Origin: Maridesulfovibrio sp.
GTDB lineage: Bacteria; Desulfobacterota; Desulfovibrionia; Desulfovibrionales; Desulfovibrionaceae
DNA length: 64,000 nt
Direction of reading: 5' to 3'
Assembly: GCF_963666665.1 (NCBI RefSeq)
Contig: NZ_OY762999.1
Coordinates: 725,501-789,500, forward strand
In this document: positions 40,828-50,536 of the stretch, in pieces
How positions within the stretch are numbered: the first letter of the stretch is position 1
Layout: the number at the start of each line of letters is the position of its first letter
The notes under the pieces: model-generated
The model's input: only the letters and a program-made list of their open reading frames with translations
What the model was told of the DNA's origin: nothing
Databases searched by the model: none
Translations under genes and position numbers: made by a program

Positions 40828-41784
40828 ATGGGACTTGTTCTTGCCGTAGATATTGGGGGCACAAACAGCAGGTTTGCCGCATTTGAATCCGGCCCGGGCC
40901 ATAAGCTGGTTATGAAGGAAACTGTCTGGCTTTCCAGTGTTGAAGCTCGCAGTTTTGATCATCTTATGGAAATGTTGGCCGCAAGTGATTTTCCGTACTC
41001 GCCGTCGGATTTTGATGTCACGGTTATAGCTGTGGCCGGTCCGGTAATTGGCGGTGTTTACTGCAATGTTACCAACGTTGATTGGGATGTTGATTTTCGG
41101 GGCGGTTATAAAAAATACGGCTTCAACGCTGCCGTGCTGATTAACGATTTTGCGGCTCAGGCCTATGCCTGCCGTACTCCGGCGGTAGAGGGCTGCCGGA
41201 TCATCCATGATGCTGAAATTTCACCTACAGGTACGGTGGGAGTGATCGGTGCCGGAACCGGATTGGGCCATTGTGCATTGGTCCCTGTTCCTGTCTCCGA
41301 ACTGGGGTATGTTCCTGTGCCGTCCGAGGGCGGGCATATCAGCTTCCCCTGCCAGACAGTAGATGAGTTGGATTTTTGTAACTTCGTTATGGATAAGCGC
41401 AAAATTTCTTATTGCTGCGGTGATGAAGTGCTCACCGGACGCGGCTTGAATATGCTGCACCTATATCTTACCGGAGAAGACCTTGAACCGAAACTGGTCG
41501 CTGAAAAGATGAAGCAGGGCGGTAAGACCCTGGAATGGTATTCGCGATTCACTGCCCGTTGCTGCCGCAATTATGCCATAACTGTTTGCGCCACCGGAGG
41601 GTTGTACATTGCCGGAGGTATTGTGGCTAAAAATCCCTTCGTGGTTGAGCAGCCTGTGTTCATTGAAGAATTTCTCGATTCCAGTTCCATGGGTGATCTT
41701 TTGAAGCAGATACCTGTATTTTTAAATGACAATCAGGAGAGCGGGCTCTACGGAGCTGCCTTGCGTGGTGTGCTGCATATTTAA
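40828..41784 (+). CDS. glk: Glucokinase (Glk family)
   Basis: This 318-residue glucokinase has the phosphate-binding AVDIGGTNSRFAAFE, NVTNVDWDVDF, the catalytic Asp in INDFAAQAYAC, and VIGAGTGLGHCALVP. It ends with AGGIVAKN. It is the normal Glk length and not a ROK protein. The flavoprotein gene follows after 12 bases; a metabolic link is not clear. Confidence 0.92.
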   Translation: MGLVLAVDIGGTNSRFAAFESGPGHKLVMKETVWLSSVEARSFDHLMEMLAASDFPYSPSDFDVTVIAVAGPVIGGVYCNVTNVDWDVDFRGGYKKYGFNAAVLINDFAAQAYACRTPAVEGCRIIHDAEISPTGTVGVIGAGTGLGHCALVPVPVSELGYVPVPSEGGHISFPCQTVDELDFCNFVMDKRKISYCCGDEVLTGRGLNMLHLYLTGEDLEPKLVAEKMKQGGKTLEWYSRFTARCCRNYAITVCATGGLYIAGGIVAKNPFVVEQPVFIEEFLDSSSMGDLLKQIPVFLNDNQESGLYGAALRGVLHI

Positions 41785-41796
41785 AGTGGAGATGGG

Positions 41797-43230
41797 ATGG
41801 CTCGATATGATTATGACCTCGGCGTTATCGGTGGTGGAGCTGCAGGGCTGACTATTGCGGCCGGGGCCGCACAACTTGGCGTAAAGGTCCTTCTGATTGA
41901 TAAAGAAGAGAAGCTGGGCGGGGATTGCCTGCACTATGGCTGCGTGCCCAGCAAGACCTTGATCCGTAGCGCCAGAGTGCGTCATCTTATGGGCCGTGCA
42001 GGTGATTTCGGCCTACCCGAAGTTGAGCTTCCTCCGGTGGATTTCGTTCAGGTTTCCAAGCGGATCAGGGATGTTATTGATACTATCCAGATTCACGATT
42101 CCGTGGAGCGGTTCAACTCGTTGGGAGTTGAGGTTCGTTTCGGGGAAGCCCGTTTTGTTGATTCTTACTCGGTTTTCTTAAACGGAAGTAATGTCTCGGC
42201 CCGTTCGTGGGTGGTTGCCACGGGTTCTTCTCCCTCTGTACCGCCTATCAAAGGTCTTGATGAAGTATCGTACCTTACCAATGTAGATATATTTACCTTG
42301 CAGGAACTCCCTGAATCATTGGTTGTGCTCGGCGGTGGTCCCATAGCTGTGGAAATGGCCCAGTCGTTCCAGCGGTTTGGCAGCAGAGTCACGGTCATTC
42401 AGCGCAGCAATCAGATTCTCAGCCGTGAAGATGAGGATATGGCCGGTTATGTCATGGATGGTATGGCTGCGGATGGGGTGCGTTTTATCCTTGGGGCAAA
42501 GGTTCATGAGGTCAGGAACTGCAATGAGGGTGTTGAAGTTCAGCTGGAATCCGGTGGGGAAAAATTGATAGTTACCGGTTCGCAATTATTGGTCGCCATG
42601 GGGCGCAGATCCAATACTTCCGGTATGGGGCTTGAGAATATAGGTGTTGAGATTGAGCATGGCTCTATTGTGGTGGATGCCCGTATGCGCACCTTAGTTC
42701 CGCATATTTATGCTGCTGGAGATGTGACCGGTAAGCATCTTTTTACCCATGCCGCAGGATATGAAGGCGGAATCGTCGTTTCCAATGCGGTTTTTAAAAT
42801 TCCGCGTAAGGCTGATTACACTTGGTTGCCTTGGTGTACTTATACTGATCCTGAACTAGCCAGTGTTGGTATGAATGAAAAAGCAGCGCAGAAGACAGGT
42901 ATTAAATTTAAAACGGTAATTGAAGAGTTTTCCTCCAGTGATCGCGCCCTTGCAGAAGGCGAGGGACGAGGCCGGATCAAGTTGCTGCTCAATGAAAAGG
43001 ATAAGCCCATCGGGTGCCAGATTGCAGCGGTACATGCCGGAGAGTTGCTTTCAGAGTGGGTGGCTGCAGTGAACGGTAAGGTGGGGCTAGCAACTCTTGC
43101 TGGGGCTATCCATCCTTATCCCACACTTGCGGAGATGAATAAGAAAGTTGCCGGAAAATTACTTGGTGAGAAAATTTTTTCTGATCGGGTGCGCAGTGTT
43201 TTGAAGTTGTTGTTTTCGTATCGCGGCTAG
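41797..43230 (+). CDS. Pyridine nucleotide-disulfide oxidoreductase (FAD, redox-active disulfide)
   Basis: This 477-residue flavoprotein has the FAD-binding GVIGGGAAGLTIAAG and the redox disulfide GGDCLHYGCVPSKTL (CxxxxC, about residues 43-48). The NAD-binding VVLGGGPIAVEMAQSFQRFG and a dimerisation domain with AIHPYPTLAEMNKK also match. It belongs to the mercuric reductase/dihydrolipoamide dehydrogenase group. It lacks the N-terminal HMA domain of MerA and the C-terminal Cys pair, so mercury reduction is unlikely, and no E1/E2 genes are near. Confidence 0.9.
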   Translation: MARYDYDLGVIGGGAAGLTIAAGAAQLGVKVLLIDKEEKLGGDCLHYGCVPSKTLIRSARVRHLMGRAGDFGLPEVELPPVDFVQVSKRIRDVIDTIQIHDSVERFNSLGVEVRFGEARFVDSYSVFLNGSNVSARSWVVATGSSPSVPPIKGLDEVSYLTNVDIFTLQELPESLVVLGGGPIAVEMAQSFQRFGSRVTVIQRSNQILSREDEDMAGYVMDGMAADGVRFILGAKVHEVRNCNEGVEVQLESGGEKLIVTGSQLLVAMGRRSNTSGMGLENIGVEIEHGSIVVDARMRTLVPHIYAAGDVTGKHLFTHAAGYEGGIVVSNAVFKIPRKADYTWLPWCTYTDPELASVGMNEKAAQKTGIKFKTVIEEFSSSDRALAEGEGRGRIKLLLNEKDKPIGCQIAAVHAGELLSEWVAAVNGKVGLATLAGAIHPYPTLAEMNKKVAGKLLGEKIFSDRVRSVLKLLFSYRG

Positions 43231-43291
43231 CTGGTTGTGTGAGTTTTGTGCATATATTGTATCGGGAATCGGTTTAAGGTAATATTGATAT

Positions 43292-44062
43292 ATGTCTCCT
43301 AAAATACTAAAAAATACAGCACTATTATCAGCCTTGTTTGTTTGCATGTTACTTGTAAGCCTGACAGGATGGGCGGAAGGGTATTCTTTGGTTTCCTTGG
43401 AATATGAGCCGTATTCGTATTCACAGAATGGTACATTTAAAGGCTATGACATAGAAGTCATAGAAGAATGTTTCCGCCGTATGGGAGAAGATTTGGAAAT
43501 TGAGCTTATCCCGTGGTCACGAGCATTGAGAATGGGAATGGCCGGAGAAACCGATGGCGTCTTCGGTATATTCAGGCGTCCTGAGCGGGTTGAGAAGATG
43601 TTTTTCAGTGAACCTGTTCGTGCTGAGAAGATATCTTTTTTTGTACGCAAAGATTCCCCTCTTGTTTTTAACGGTGATTTAACTCAACTTAAGAACTGTT
43701 CATTCGGAGTGGTTGGCGGTTACAGCTATGGGAAGGAAGTAGATTCCTTTTTCAAGAATGAAGTTCCGGAATCACGTGTTGAAATAGGCGTTTCTCCGGA
43801 AATGAATATTACCAAGCTTCTTAGAGGACGATTTGATATTTATGTAGGCGATACTTTTTCCTCATTAAATACCATGCATAAAATGGGCGTCGCGGGACAG
43901 ATTCGAAGGCTGGGCCCTCCGGTTAATATAAGTGCTGTCCATGTTGCTTTTTCCAGAAAGCGTAAATTGGGGCGTTTGCGTGATAGATTTGACGCAGCCC
44001 TTGAGGCAATGCGTTTAGATGGAACTCTGGATCGGATAAAGAAAAAATATTTTGATGAGTAG
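43292..44062 (+). CDS. Orphan periplasmic solute-binding protein (SBP_bac_3 type)
   Basis: This 256-residue protein has a signal peptide (LLSALFVCMLLVSLTGWAEG) and the family-3 fold (LVSLEYEPYSYSQNGTFKGYDIEVIEECF, GVFGIFRRPERVEKMFFS, SFGVVGGYSYGKEV). The nearest genes are a flavoprotein and dgt, so no transporter is encoded here. AAGGTAA lies upstream of the ATG. Confidence 0.82.
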   Translation: MSPKILKNTALLSALFVCMLLVSLTGWAEGYSLVSLEYEPYSYSQNGTFKGYDIEVIEECFRRMGEDLEIELIPWSRALRMGMAGETDGVFGIFRRPERVEKMFFSEPVRAEKISFFVRKDSPLVFNGDLTQLKNCSFGVVGGYSYGKEVDSFFKNEVPESRVEIGVSPEMNITKLLRGRFDIYVGDTFSSLNTMHKMGVAGQIRRLGPPVNISAVHVAFSRKRKLGRLRDRFDAALEAMRLDGTLDRIKKKYFDE

Positions 44063-44080
44063 TCAAAGGATAGAGTTTAA

Positions 44081-45403
44081 ATGAAGTGGAATAAGTTATT
44101 AAGCAAGCAGAGAATAGGAAAAGAAAAATCAGACTACGCAGATAAGGACCGCAGTGAGTTTCAGCGCGATTTTGACCGCATAATTTTCTCATCAGCTTTC
44201 AGGAGGTTGCAGGACAAGACACAGGTGTTTCCGCTTTCACGCAGTGATTATGTGCGAACCCGGTTGACCCACAGTCTTGAGACTTCCTCTGTAGGACGTT
44301 CTCTCGGCAATATGGTCGGCAGTCGGCTGGTGGAAAAATATCCTGATCTTGATCTGATTCCCTCTGAACCGGGAACAGTGGTGGCAACAGCCTGCCTTGC
44401 TCATGATATCGGCAACCCTCCTTTCGGTCACTCCGGTGAAGATGTCATCCGGGACTGGTTTCAAACGTCAGAAATTGGCTCAGAGCTTTGCCCGATGGTT
44501 GATGAAAAGCATCGTAACGATTTCATATGGTTTGAGGGTAATGCGCAGGGATTGCGCAATATCCTCGCTTTGCAGCGACCATACAGCAAAGGCGGCATGC
44601 AGCTGACTTGTGCTGCCTTGGCCGCTTTTACTAAGTATCCATATGTCTCCGGGCACATCAAGGATAAGAAGAAGTTCGGTGTTTTTGCCAGTGAAGCTGA
44701 GATTTACGCCGAAGTTGCCGAACATCTCGGATTGATTGAACTGGAAGAGAAAAAATGGGTGCGCCATCCTTTTGCTTATCTTGTCGAAGCTGCGGATGAC
44801 ATTTGCTACCACGTTATTGATATTGAAGACGGACACCGTCTTGATTTGATTTCTTTTGATGAATTGCGCAGTATTTTCTTGGATATTCTAGATAATAAAA
44901 CGGATATCATTGAACGCGTAGACCGCATTCCCGGCAAGAAAGAACAGGTGGAATATTTGCGGGCCTGCACCATTAACGCGTTGGTGGAAAGTTCCTGTGG
45001 TGTCTTTTTCGATCATGAGCAGGATATTCTTGCCGGAGAATTTAATTCCAGCCTGACCGAGGAAATCGGCAAGGCCAAGGAGTTCAGCAAGCTTAAGAAA
45101 ATTGCAATTGAGAAGGTCTACAATTCCACAGAAGTTATCGAAACCGAGGCCGCTGCTTATGAAGTACTGTGGAAGATTCTGGATTTTCTGGGACGTATAG
45201 TCATTGAGATGCATACTAAAGGTAAGCTGGGTGCGAAATGCAAGAAATCAGTCAAGCTATTGCCGGAACTTTATGCTCCATCTGCTGAGGCTACTGTGTA
45301 CCAGAATACCCAGAAGATTGTGGATTACGTTTCCGGTATGACCGATACCTTTGCAGTACGGACTTTCAACAAGATTTCCGGGATATCTCTATTGCGGCGC
45401 TAG
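44081..45403 (+). CDS. dgt: dGTP triphosphohydrolase (HD superfamily)
   Basis: This 440-residue dNTPase cleaves dGTP (or other dNTPs) to the nucleoside and triphosphate. HD-domain metal ligands are in TRLTHSLETSSVGRSLG and ACLAHDIGNPPFGHSGED. EGNAQGLRNILALQ and LVEAADDICYHVIDIED are conserved. The gene starts 18 bases after the solute-binding gene. It faces the HD-GYP gene convergently with a gap of three bases. Confidence 0.94.
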   Translation: MKWNKLLSKQRIGKEKSDYADKDRSEFQRDFDRIIFSSAFRRLQDKTQVFPLSRSDYVRTRLTHSLETSSVGRSLGNMVGSRLVEKYPDLDLIPSEPGTVVATACLAHDIGNPPFGHSGEDVIRDWFQTSEIGSELCPMVDEKHRNDFIWFEGNAQGLRNILALQRPYSKGGMQLTCAALAAFTKYPYVSGHIKDKKKFGVFASEAEIYAEVAEHLGLIELEEKKWVRHPFAYLVEAADDICYHVIDIEDGHRLDLISFDELRSIFLDILDNKTDIIERVDRIPGKKEQVEYLRACTINALVESSCGVFFDHEQDILAGEFNSSLTEEIGKAKEFSKLKKIAIEKVYNSTEVIETEAAAYEVLWKILDFLGRIVIEMHTKGKLGAKCKKSVKLLPELYAPSAEATVYQNTQKIVDYVSGMTDTFAVRTFNKISGISLLRR

Positions 45404-45406
45404 GTG

Positions 45407-47191
45407 TTACTGGGATGGGTATTTACTCCGAATAATTCTAATTTCGTCAATATGTTCAAAAAATAAATCTACAAGACTTGGATCAAAAATTTTTCCTTTT
45501 TCTGTTTTGATATACTTAAAAACCTTCTCTTCGGGCCATGCGTTTTTGTAGCACCGGTCCGAGGAGATTGCGTCATATATATCTGCAAGTGTGGTTATCC
45601 GCGCATAGATATGAATGTTTTTTCCCCGTAAACCATAGGGGTAACCCGTTCCATCCCAGCGTTCATGGTGCTGCGATGCAATTATACGTGCTGTGTTCAG
45701 TAGTTCGCGTTTGGATTTGTTCAGTATGTCATTTCCAATGTTAGTATGTTGCTTGATTATTTCATATTCTTTGTCTGTCAGTCTCCCTTTTTTGTGGAGG
45801 ATTGTTTCAGGAATTCCTATTTTACCTACATCGTGCATTGGTGAAGCAGCTTCGAGCAGTTTTAGTTCTGTTGCTTCCAATCCAAGCTTTTCTCCTAGCA
45901 GGCGCGAAATACTTGCTACTCTTTTTACATGATTTCCTGTTTCCTTTGATCTGACTTCTATAACTTCGCCAAGGGTTGTGACCAATTCGCGTTGGGTCTC
46001 AATTATTTCGTTGTCCAATTCCATCATCTTCAGGTTATTCTGGTTGAGCAGTTTTTGTTTTTTCAGGTTCATTGCCAGCAATGCCATTATGCAGAGCAGG
46101 ATAGAGAATGCACCTGAGGCCGGAATCAGCACTGAAGAATGTTTTTCCAGAAAATTTATCGGTTTGTTTATAATGATGGCATTATTCGGAAGGCTGCTTT
46201 CCGGGATATTGAAACGTTGCATTGTAATGTAATCATATATGTTCTGCTGTGTTGTCGCGATTTTTTGAAATGGTGGGACCGCATTACCCTGCAGAATCTC
46301 TGCTAGAGTGAGTGCGGCTTGTTTTCCGAACTCATTGGGTTGCAGGGTGTTTCCTCCCAATGTGCCGGTGTTGAGTTGATATGCCCATGATACCACTATT
46401 GGTACGGATGAAATTCCGGAAAGCTCTTTTTCCGCATCTCCTTGAGGAAGAATTCTTCCATCTGCTGATCTGAAAAAAGGAAGCAGATAAAGGAAGTCGT
46501 TTTTTCTGCGGGTGGAGGCAAAATGCTTTAATTCATCAAAACTCATTCCGGTTATGAATTCGACCGGAATGGCGGTTCCGTTTGTTGCAGCAATAGTGCG
46601 TATTTCTTCGGCAATACTGATTCCGGTTGGCGTGGAATCATAAATTACAAATATTTTCTGGGCGTCAGGTCTGATCAGATATGCCTGTCGGATAGTTTCA
46701 GCATGGTCTGCCTGTTCAACTATAACGCTTTTGATTTGTGAATTTGGATCCGGTGGAACTGCCTTATTAATTCCACAGGCAACCACTGGAACTCCGGGGA
46801 AAAGTTCTTTGCCGTGTTTCTCTATAAAACTTAGGGCGTTGTTGTCGCTGACGATGATTCCGTCGGGTTGAGATTTTGCATATTTTTGTTTGTAAATAGT
46901 GAACAGTGATTCGATGTATGTCTTGTTGTATATATTTTTAGTGTCCATAAACTCCACTCTGAAAAGAGTCGGGCGGTTCAGTTCTTTGAATCCGTCAATT
47001 ATCCCTTGGTTTAGACCGTTGGTCCATTGGAAGTCATTTGAATATGAGTGGAGTACCAGAATTGTTTCCGGCTGGTGTGGATGAGTTTTTTGGGAGTAAG
47101 CTATGTCGACTAAGGGGAATAGAAGTATATAGTTTAAAGTAACACAGACTATTGCCAGTTTGTTGGCCCAAAAGATTCGCTCTCTTTTCAT
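45407..47191 (-). CDS. Membrane sensor with periplasmic ABC-binding domain and HD-GYP c-di-GMP phosphodiesterase
   Basis: This protein of about 594 residues has a TM or signal at the N-terminus and a periplasmic ABC_sub_bind-type domain (about 40-330: ETILVLHSYSNDFQWTNGLNQGI, GIIVSDNNALSFI, SVPIVVSWAYQL). A TM lies at about 355-380. The cytoplasmic HD-GYP domain follows (HDVGKIGIPETIL, HHERWDGTGYPYGLRGKNIHIYARI, LADIYDAISSDRCYK) and is intact. The start at 47191 has GGAGAA upstream. It should lower c-di-GMP in response to a periplasmic ligand. Confidence 0.9.
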   Translation of the reverse strand: MKRERIFWANKLAIVCVTLNYILLFPLVDIAYSQKTHPHQPETILVLHSYSNDFQWTNGLNQGIIDGFKELNRPTLFRVEFMDTKNIYNKTYIESLFTIYKQKYAKSQPDGIIVSDNNALSFIEKHGKELFPGVPVVACGINKAVPPDPNSQIKSVIVEQADHAETIRQAYLIRPDAQKIFVIYDSTPTGISIAEEIRTIAATNGTAIPVEFITGMSFDELKHFASTRRKNDFLYLLPFFRSADGRILPQGDAEKELSGISSVPIVVSWAYQLNTGTLGGNTLQPNEFGKQAALTLAEILQGNAVPPFQKIATTQQNIYDYITMQRFNIPESSLPNNAIIINKPINFLEKHSSVLIPASGAFSILLCIMALLAMNLKKQKLLNQNNLKMMELDNEIIETQRELVTTLGEVIEVRSKETGNHVKRVASISRLLGEKLGLEATELKLLEAASPMHDVGKIGIPETILHKKGRLTDKEYEIIKQHTNIGNDILNKSKRELLNTARIIASQHHERWDGTGYPYGLRGKNIHIYARITTLADIYDAISSDRCYKNAWPEEKVFKYIKTEKGKIFDPSLVDLFFEHIDEIRIIRSKYPSQ

Positions 47192-47327
47192 TGCTGTTTC
47201 TCCCAATATGCACGTAACACAGATTCAGTCAGTGTAAGGCCATTTTATTTTTTTATTAGTAGAGTTTAGTTCAGTATACATCATGAGGTTGTTCTGGGGC
47301 AAGGATATGCTGGATTAAAAGGTGTTA

Positions 47328-47373
47328 GTAAAAAAAGGCTGAAAGCAGTCCGTTTCAGAGGATGCTTTCAGCC
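47328..47373 (-). terminator. Intrinsic terminator after the S9 peptidase gene (minus strand)
   Basis: The 11-bp stem GGCTGAAAGCA / TGCTTTCAGCC is followed on the minus strand by TTTTTTTACTAA. Confidence 0.9.
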
Positions 47374-47400
47374 ATATGGTTTTGAGAGGTGTTGTTTTGC

Positions 47401-49332
47401 TTATTGCAGCAGGTGTTTGTCCAAGAATTTTTCCATGGCTTCATAAAAATCAAAGCGGTTTTCCTGATTGTGGAATCCGTGACCTTCGTCGTCTTTAACC
47501 ATGTATTCTACCGCTACTCCTCGGTCCCGAAGAGCTTTGACTATCTGGTCGGATTCGGCCTGTTTCACGCGCGGGTCATTGGCTCCTTGAGCTACGAAGA
47601 GCGGTGCCTTGATTTTGTCAGCATGAAATACCGGGGAGATTTTACGTAGAAGTTTGTAGTCACGTACCGGATCACCTACCTTGATGTAGAATTCTTCTTT
47701 TTCTGTTTCCCAGTACGGCGGCAGTGTTTCCAGCAGAGTGAACAGGTTGGACGGTCCGACGTAGTCGATACCGCAGGCATACAGGTCCGGTGTGAAGGTC
47801 AGTCCTGCAAGAGTGGCGTATCCACCATATGATGCGCCGTATATGGCTACCCGTTTAGGATCGGCAATGCCTTGCTCTATCAGCCAGTTGACGGCATCAG
47901 TTATGTCGTTCTGCATGTTGAGGCCCCATTGCTTGAATCCTTTTTCCCAGAATTCGCGGCCATATCCCACGGAGCCCCGGAAATTGACCTGCATTACCGC
48001 AATACCGCGGTTGGTCAGGAATTGTACTTCGGGATTAAATCCCCAGTAGTCTCTGGCCCAAGGTCCGCCATGAGGGTTGATAAGCACTGGCAGATTTTTA
48101 GCCTCTTTTCCTTTCGGCAGGCTTAAATAACCGTGGATGGTCAGCCCGTCACGGGAAGTGAAGGAGACAGGTTTCATCTCAGTCATCTTTGTCTGATCAA
48201 ACCATGGGCTGACTTCCGCAATTTTTTCGAGCTGCTTGCTTTCGATATCGTAGAGGTATCCGGAGCCTAGGCTGCGGTCAGAATATGTACGGACAATGCA
48301 TCTGGATTCATCTTTGTCAGCATCAGTGATGACAACCTCATATCCGGACAGCATGGCGTCTAGATCGTTTTGAACTTCTTCGCGCTTATCATCAAAAAAT
48401 ACGTAATGATGCTTGTCCGTATAAAATCCTGCACCAGTTATTACTTTGCGTGTTTTCGAGTACAGAAGCTGTGTTACGTCTACTTCAGGATGTTCGAAAA
48501 CGAGATGTTCCAGCTTGAGGGTATCCGGGTTGAAAAGATAGATAGCCTGTTTATCTCGATCGATGTCCGTGCTGACGTAGAATTTTTCATTTTGGAAATC
48601 AAAAAGCAGGGGAGTGAATGATGTCCTGAAATCCAAGCTCATGATCGGCCTGAATAAATCATTTGCATTTTTCCGGTAGAGAATGACGTTCTGGCCGTTG
48701 CGGCTGGCAATGGCAAGGCGAACTGTTCCGTTATGATCGGTCATCCAGCCACCAACGTCACCGGGATTGCGTGCTTCCAGTTTGAGTTCTCCGGTGACAA
48801 CGTTGAGTTTGTATACATCAAAGAGTCTGGGGTCGTCTTTATTAATGGTGATCAGGATGTGGTCGGCATCATTTTCAAGCTCGTCCAGCAGGTTGGTGCG
48901 GGTGTTTGCATATGGGGTCAGGTCTTTTTCCCCGCTTCCGTCGATGGCGGCTGAAAAGGTGTGGACGTTTTCATCTCCACCCGAGTCCTGCCCGAAAACA
49001 ATACGTTCGTTTCCGGCCCAGAAGTATCCGTAAATATCCCTCTTCGTTGCGCTGGTTACTCTGGTGATTTTATTGCTGGAAAGGTCTTTGACAAAAATAT
49101 TGAGTCTGTTTTTCCAAGGAGCCTGCCAAGCAATTTTATTGCCGTCCGGGGAGATAGTAAAACCTTCCGCTGCCGGGTTCTTAAAGAAATCACGTAGAGG
49201 GATCTGTCCTGCTTTATGTCCGGCGTCATGCTTTGCCGGGGCAGGGACAGTTTTGTGGGTGGAACAGGCTGCAAGCCCCAGAAATAGGGCGACAGCAAAG
49301 ACAGTTACAATAATAAATTTTGGTGTTCTCAT
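47401..49332 (-). CDS. S9-family prolyl-oligopeptidase-like lipoprotein
   Basis: This protein of about 643 residues has a lipoprotein signal (VFAVALFLGLAACSTHK, lipidated Cys near residue 23) and an N-terminal beta-propeller. Its C-terminal alpha/beta-hydrolase domain has the nucleophile in YGASYGGYATLAGL, an Asp in VAQGANDPRVKQAESD, and His in DDEGHGFHNQENR, the full catalytic triad. It cleaves short peptides at the cell envelope. The ATG at 49332 is four bases after the upstream stop; the longer frame to 49404 overlaps the upstream gene and lacks the signal context. Confidence 0.92.
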   Translation of the reverse strand: MRTPKFIIVTVFAVALFLGLAACSTHKTVPAPAKHDAGHKAGQIPLRDFFKNPAAEGFTISPDGNKIAWQAPWKNRLNIFVKDLSSNKITRVTSATKRDIYGYFWAGNERIVFGQDSGGDENVHTFSAAIDGSGEKDLTPYANTRTNLLDELENDADHILITINKDDPRLFDVYKLNVVTGELKLEARNPGDVGGWMTDHNGTVRLAIASRNGQNVILYRKNANDLFRPIMSLDFRTSFTPLLFDFQNEKFYVSTDIDRDKQAIYLFNPDTLKLEHLVFEHPEVDVTQLLYSKTRKVITGAGFYTDKHHYVFFDDKREEVQNDLDAMLSGYEVVITDADKDESRCIVRTYSDRSLGSGYLYDIESKQLEKIAEVSPWFDQTKMTEMKPVSFTSRDGLTIHGYLSLPKGKEAKNLPVLINPHGGPWARDYWGFNPEVQFLTNRGIAVMQVNFRGSVGYGREFWEKGFKQWGLNMQNDITDAVNWLIEQGIADPKRVAIYGASYGGYATLAGLTFTPDLYACGIDYVGPSNLFTLLETLPPYWETEKEEFYIKVGDPVRDYKLLRKISPVFHADKIKAPLFVAQGANDPRVKQAESDQIVKALRDRGVAVEYMVKDDEGHGFHNQENRFDFYEAMEKFLDKHLLQ

Positions 49333-49336
49333 TTTG

Positions 49337-50419
49337 TTACTCAGTAGGTTTTGCAGATTCGGGGTGGGTGTAAACGGTCCCGGGGCCATATTTTTTGGAT
49401 TCATTCAAAGCCAGATCAACCTTTTTGAGCAGGGACTCTCCTGAATCTTCATGTCCGCACATGGCGATTCCGGTATTCATCATGAAAGGGACTGGCTTCA
49501 GGATTTTTGCGGTCGAAATCAGCTTGTTGATTTTTTCAGTAAGATTCTTGGCGTTGGTAACATTTGTGTGCGGGGCAAGGATGATGAATTTGTCTCCACC
49601 AACCCTGAAAAAGCTGTCCGGACGCCTTAAGTTCTTACGCACTACACGTGCAAACCCTGCCAGAATCTTGTCCCCGACCTTCTGGCCGTGTATCTGGTTG
49701 ATGGTTTTGAAGTCGTGAATATCCATTTTTATGAGTGCGAGGTCTGAGCCGTATCTCGTGGCGGTGGATACGGCTTTTTCCGCTTCTTCGTAAAATTTCA
49801 TCCTGCCGGGAAGGTTGGTCAGGGTATCCCGTTCGGCAAGTTTTTTGATTGTTGATTTGCTGACTTCCTTTTCCCGGGCGCAACGGATTAATTCTTCACG
49901 CATGGGAGAGTCCACAAGGAAGTGGTGCAGTGCCGCAAGGATGCAGATCAGAAAGAGAATTCCATATTCATACTTAACCATATTCACATGAAAGTTGTCT
50001 GAGATCTTGTTGATATCAACTGTGACCATTCCTATGGAGGAGTCCAGTTCACGCATAGCTACTGTTAAAGCTTTGCTATTACCCGATGCTGCGGCTTTTA
50101 GGAAATTTTCTGCCGAGAAAAAAAGTTTTGAGTCTTCGTTATCCAACAGATTGGCCAAGCGGATGTCCGCAGGGTAGCTTTGCAATTCTTCAAGAATGGA
50201 TTTGAAGATTTTCAGAGTTGATTCATGTGTTGTTTCGGCAGGAGCAGTCAGGATTTCAACGGCTGTTGTGCGTAACCCACTGAGCAGATTCTGGGTGTCC
50301 AGAAGGTTCTTGCGTTCAATAAGTATTGTGTGAAAAAGGTAAAGTGCAGCCAAAGTCAGCACAAGAATAATGGGAATGGTTATTTTGTAACGCAGTCGGG
50401 CGGCATCCTGAAATCTCAT
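49337..50419 (-). CDS. Degenerate GGDEF protein (GGDKF) with periplasmic sensor
   Basis: This 360-residue protein has a TM at about 14-30, a helical periplasmic region and a second TM near 155-170. Its GGDEF-type domain (about 195-350) starts RDTLTNLPGRMKFYEE and has RVGGDKFIILAP at the active site. The catalytic Glu is Lys, and FKTINQIHGQKVGD lacks the Asn-Asp and His of the usual FKxIND..GH, while the I-site RRPD before it is kept. It is probably a c-di-GMP receptor and not a cyclase. Its stop lies four bases before the S9 lipoprotein start. Confidence 0.85.
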   Translation of the reverse strand: MRFQDAARLRYKITIPIILVLTLAALYLFHTILIERKNLLDTQNLLSGLRTTAVEILTAPAETTHESTLKIFKSILEELQSYPADIRLANLLDNEDSKLFFSAENFLKAAASGNSKALTVAMRELDSSIGMVTVDINKISDNFHVNMVKYEYGILFLICILAALHHFLVDSPMREELIRCAREKEVSKSTIKKLAERDTLTNLPGRMKFYEEAEKAVSTATRYGSDLALIKMDIHDFKTINQIHGQKVGDKILAGFARVVRKNLRRPDSFFRVGGDKFIILAPHTNVTNAKNLTEKINKLISTAKILKPVPFMMNTGIAMCGHEDSGESLLKKVDLALNESKKYGPGTVYTHPESAKPTE

Positions 50420-50536
50420 AAGTCATAACCTTTAATTTTGGGGTGATTGTGTTTCTCTGCTACAATTATTCTTTTATCCTTGCCTGTGTTTTATGTAAAA
50501 TTAAAAATAAATAATGACTCAGGAGAGATTTTATCA

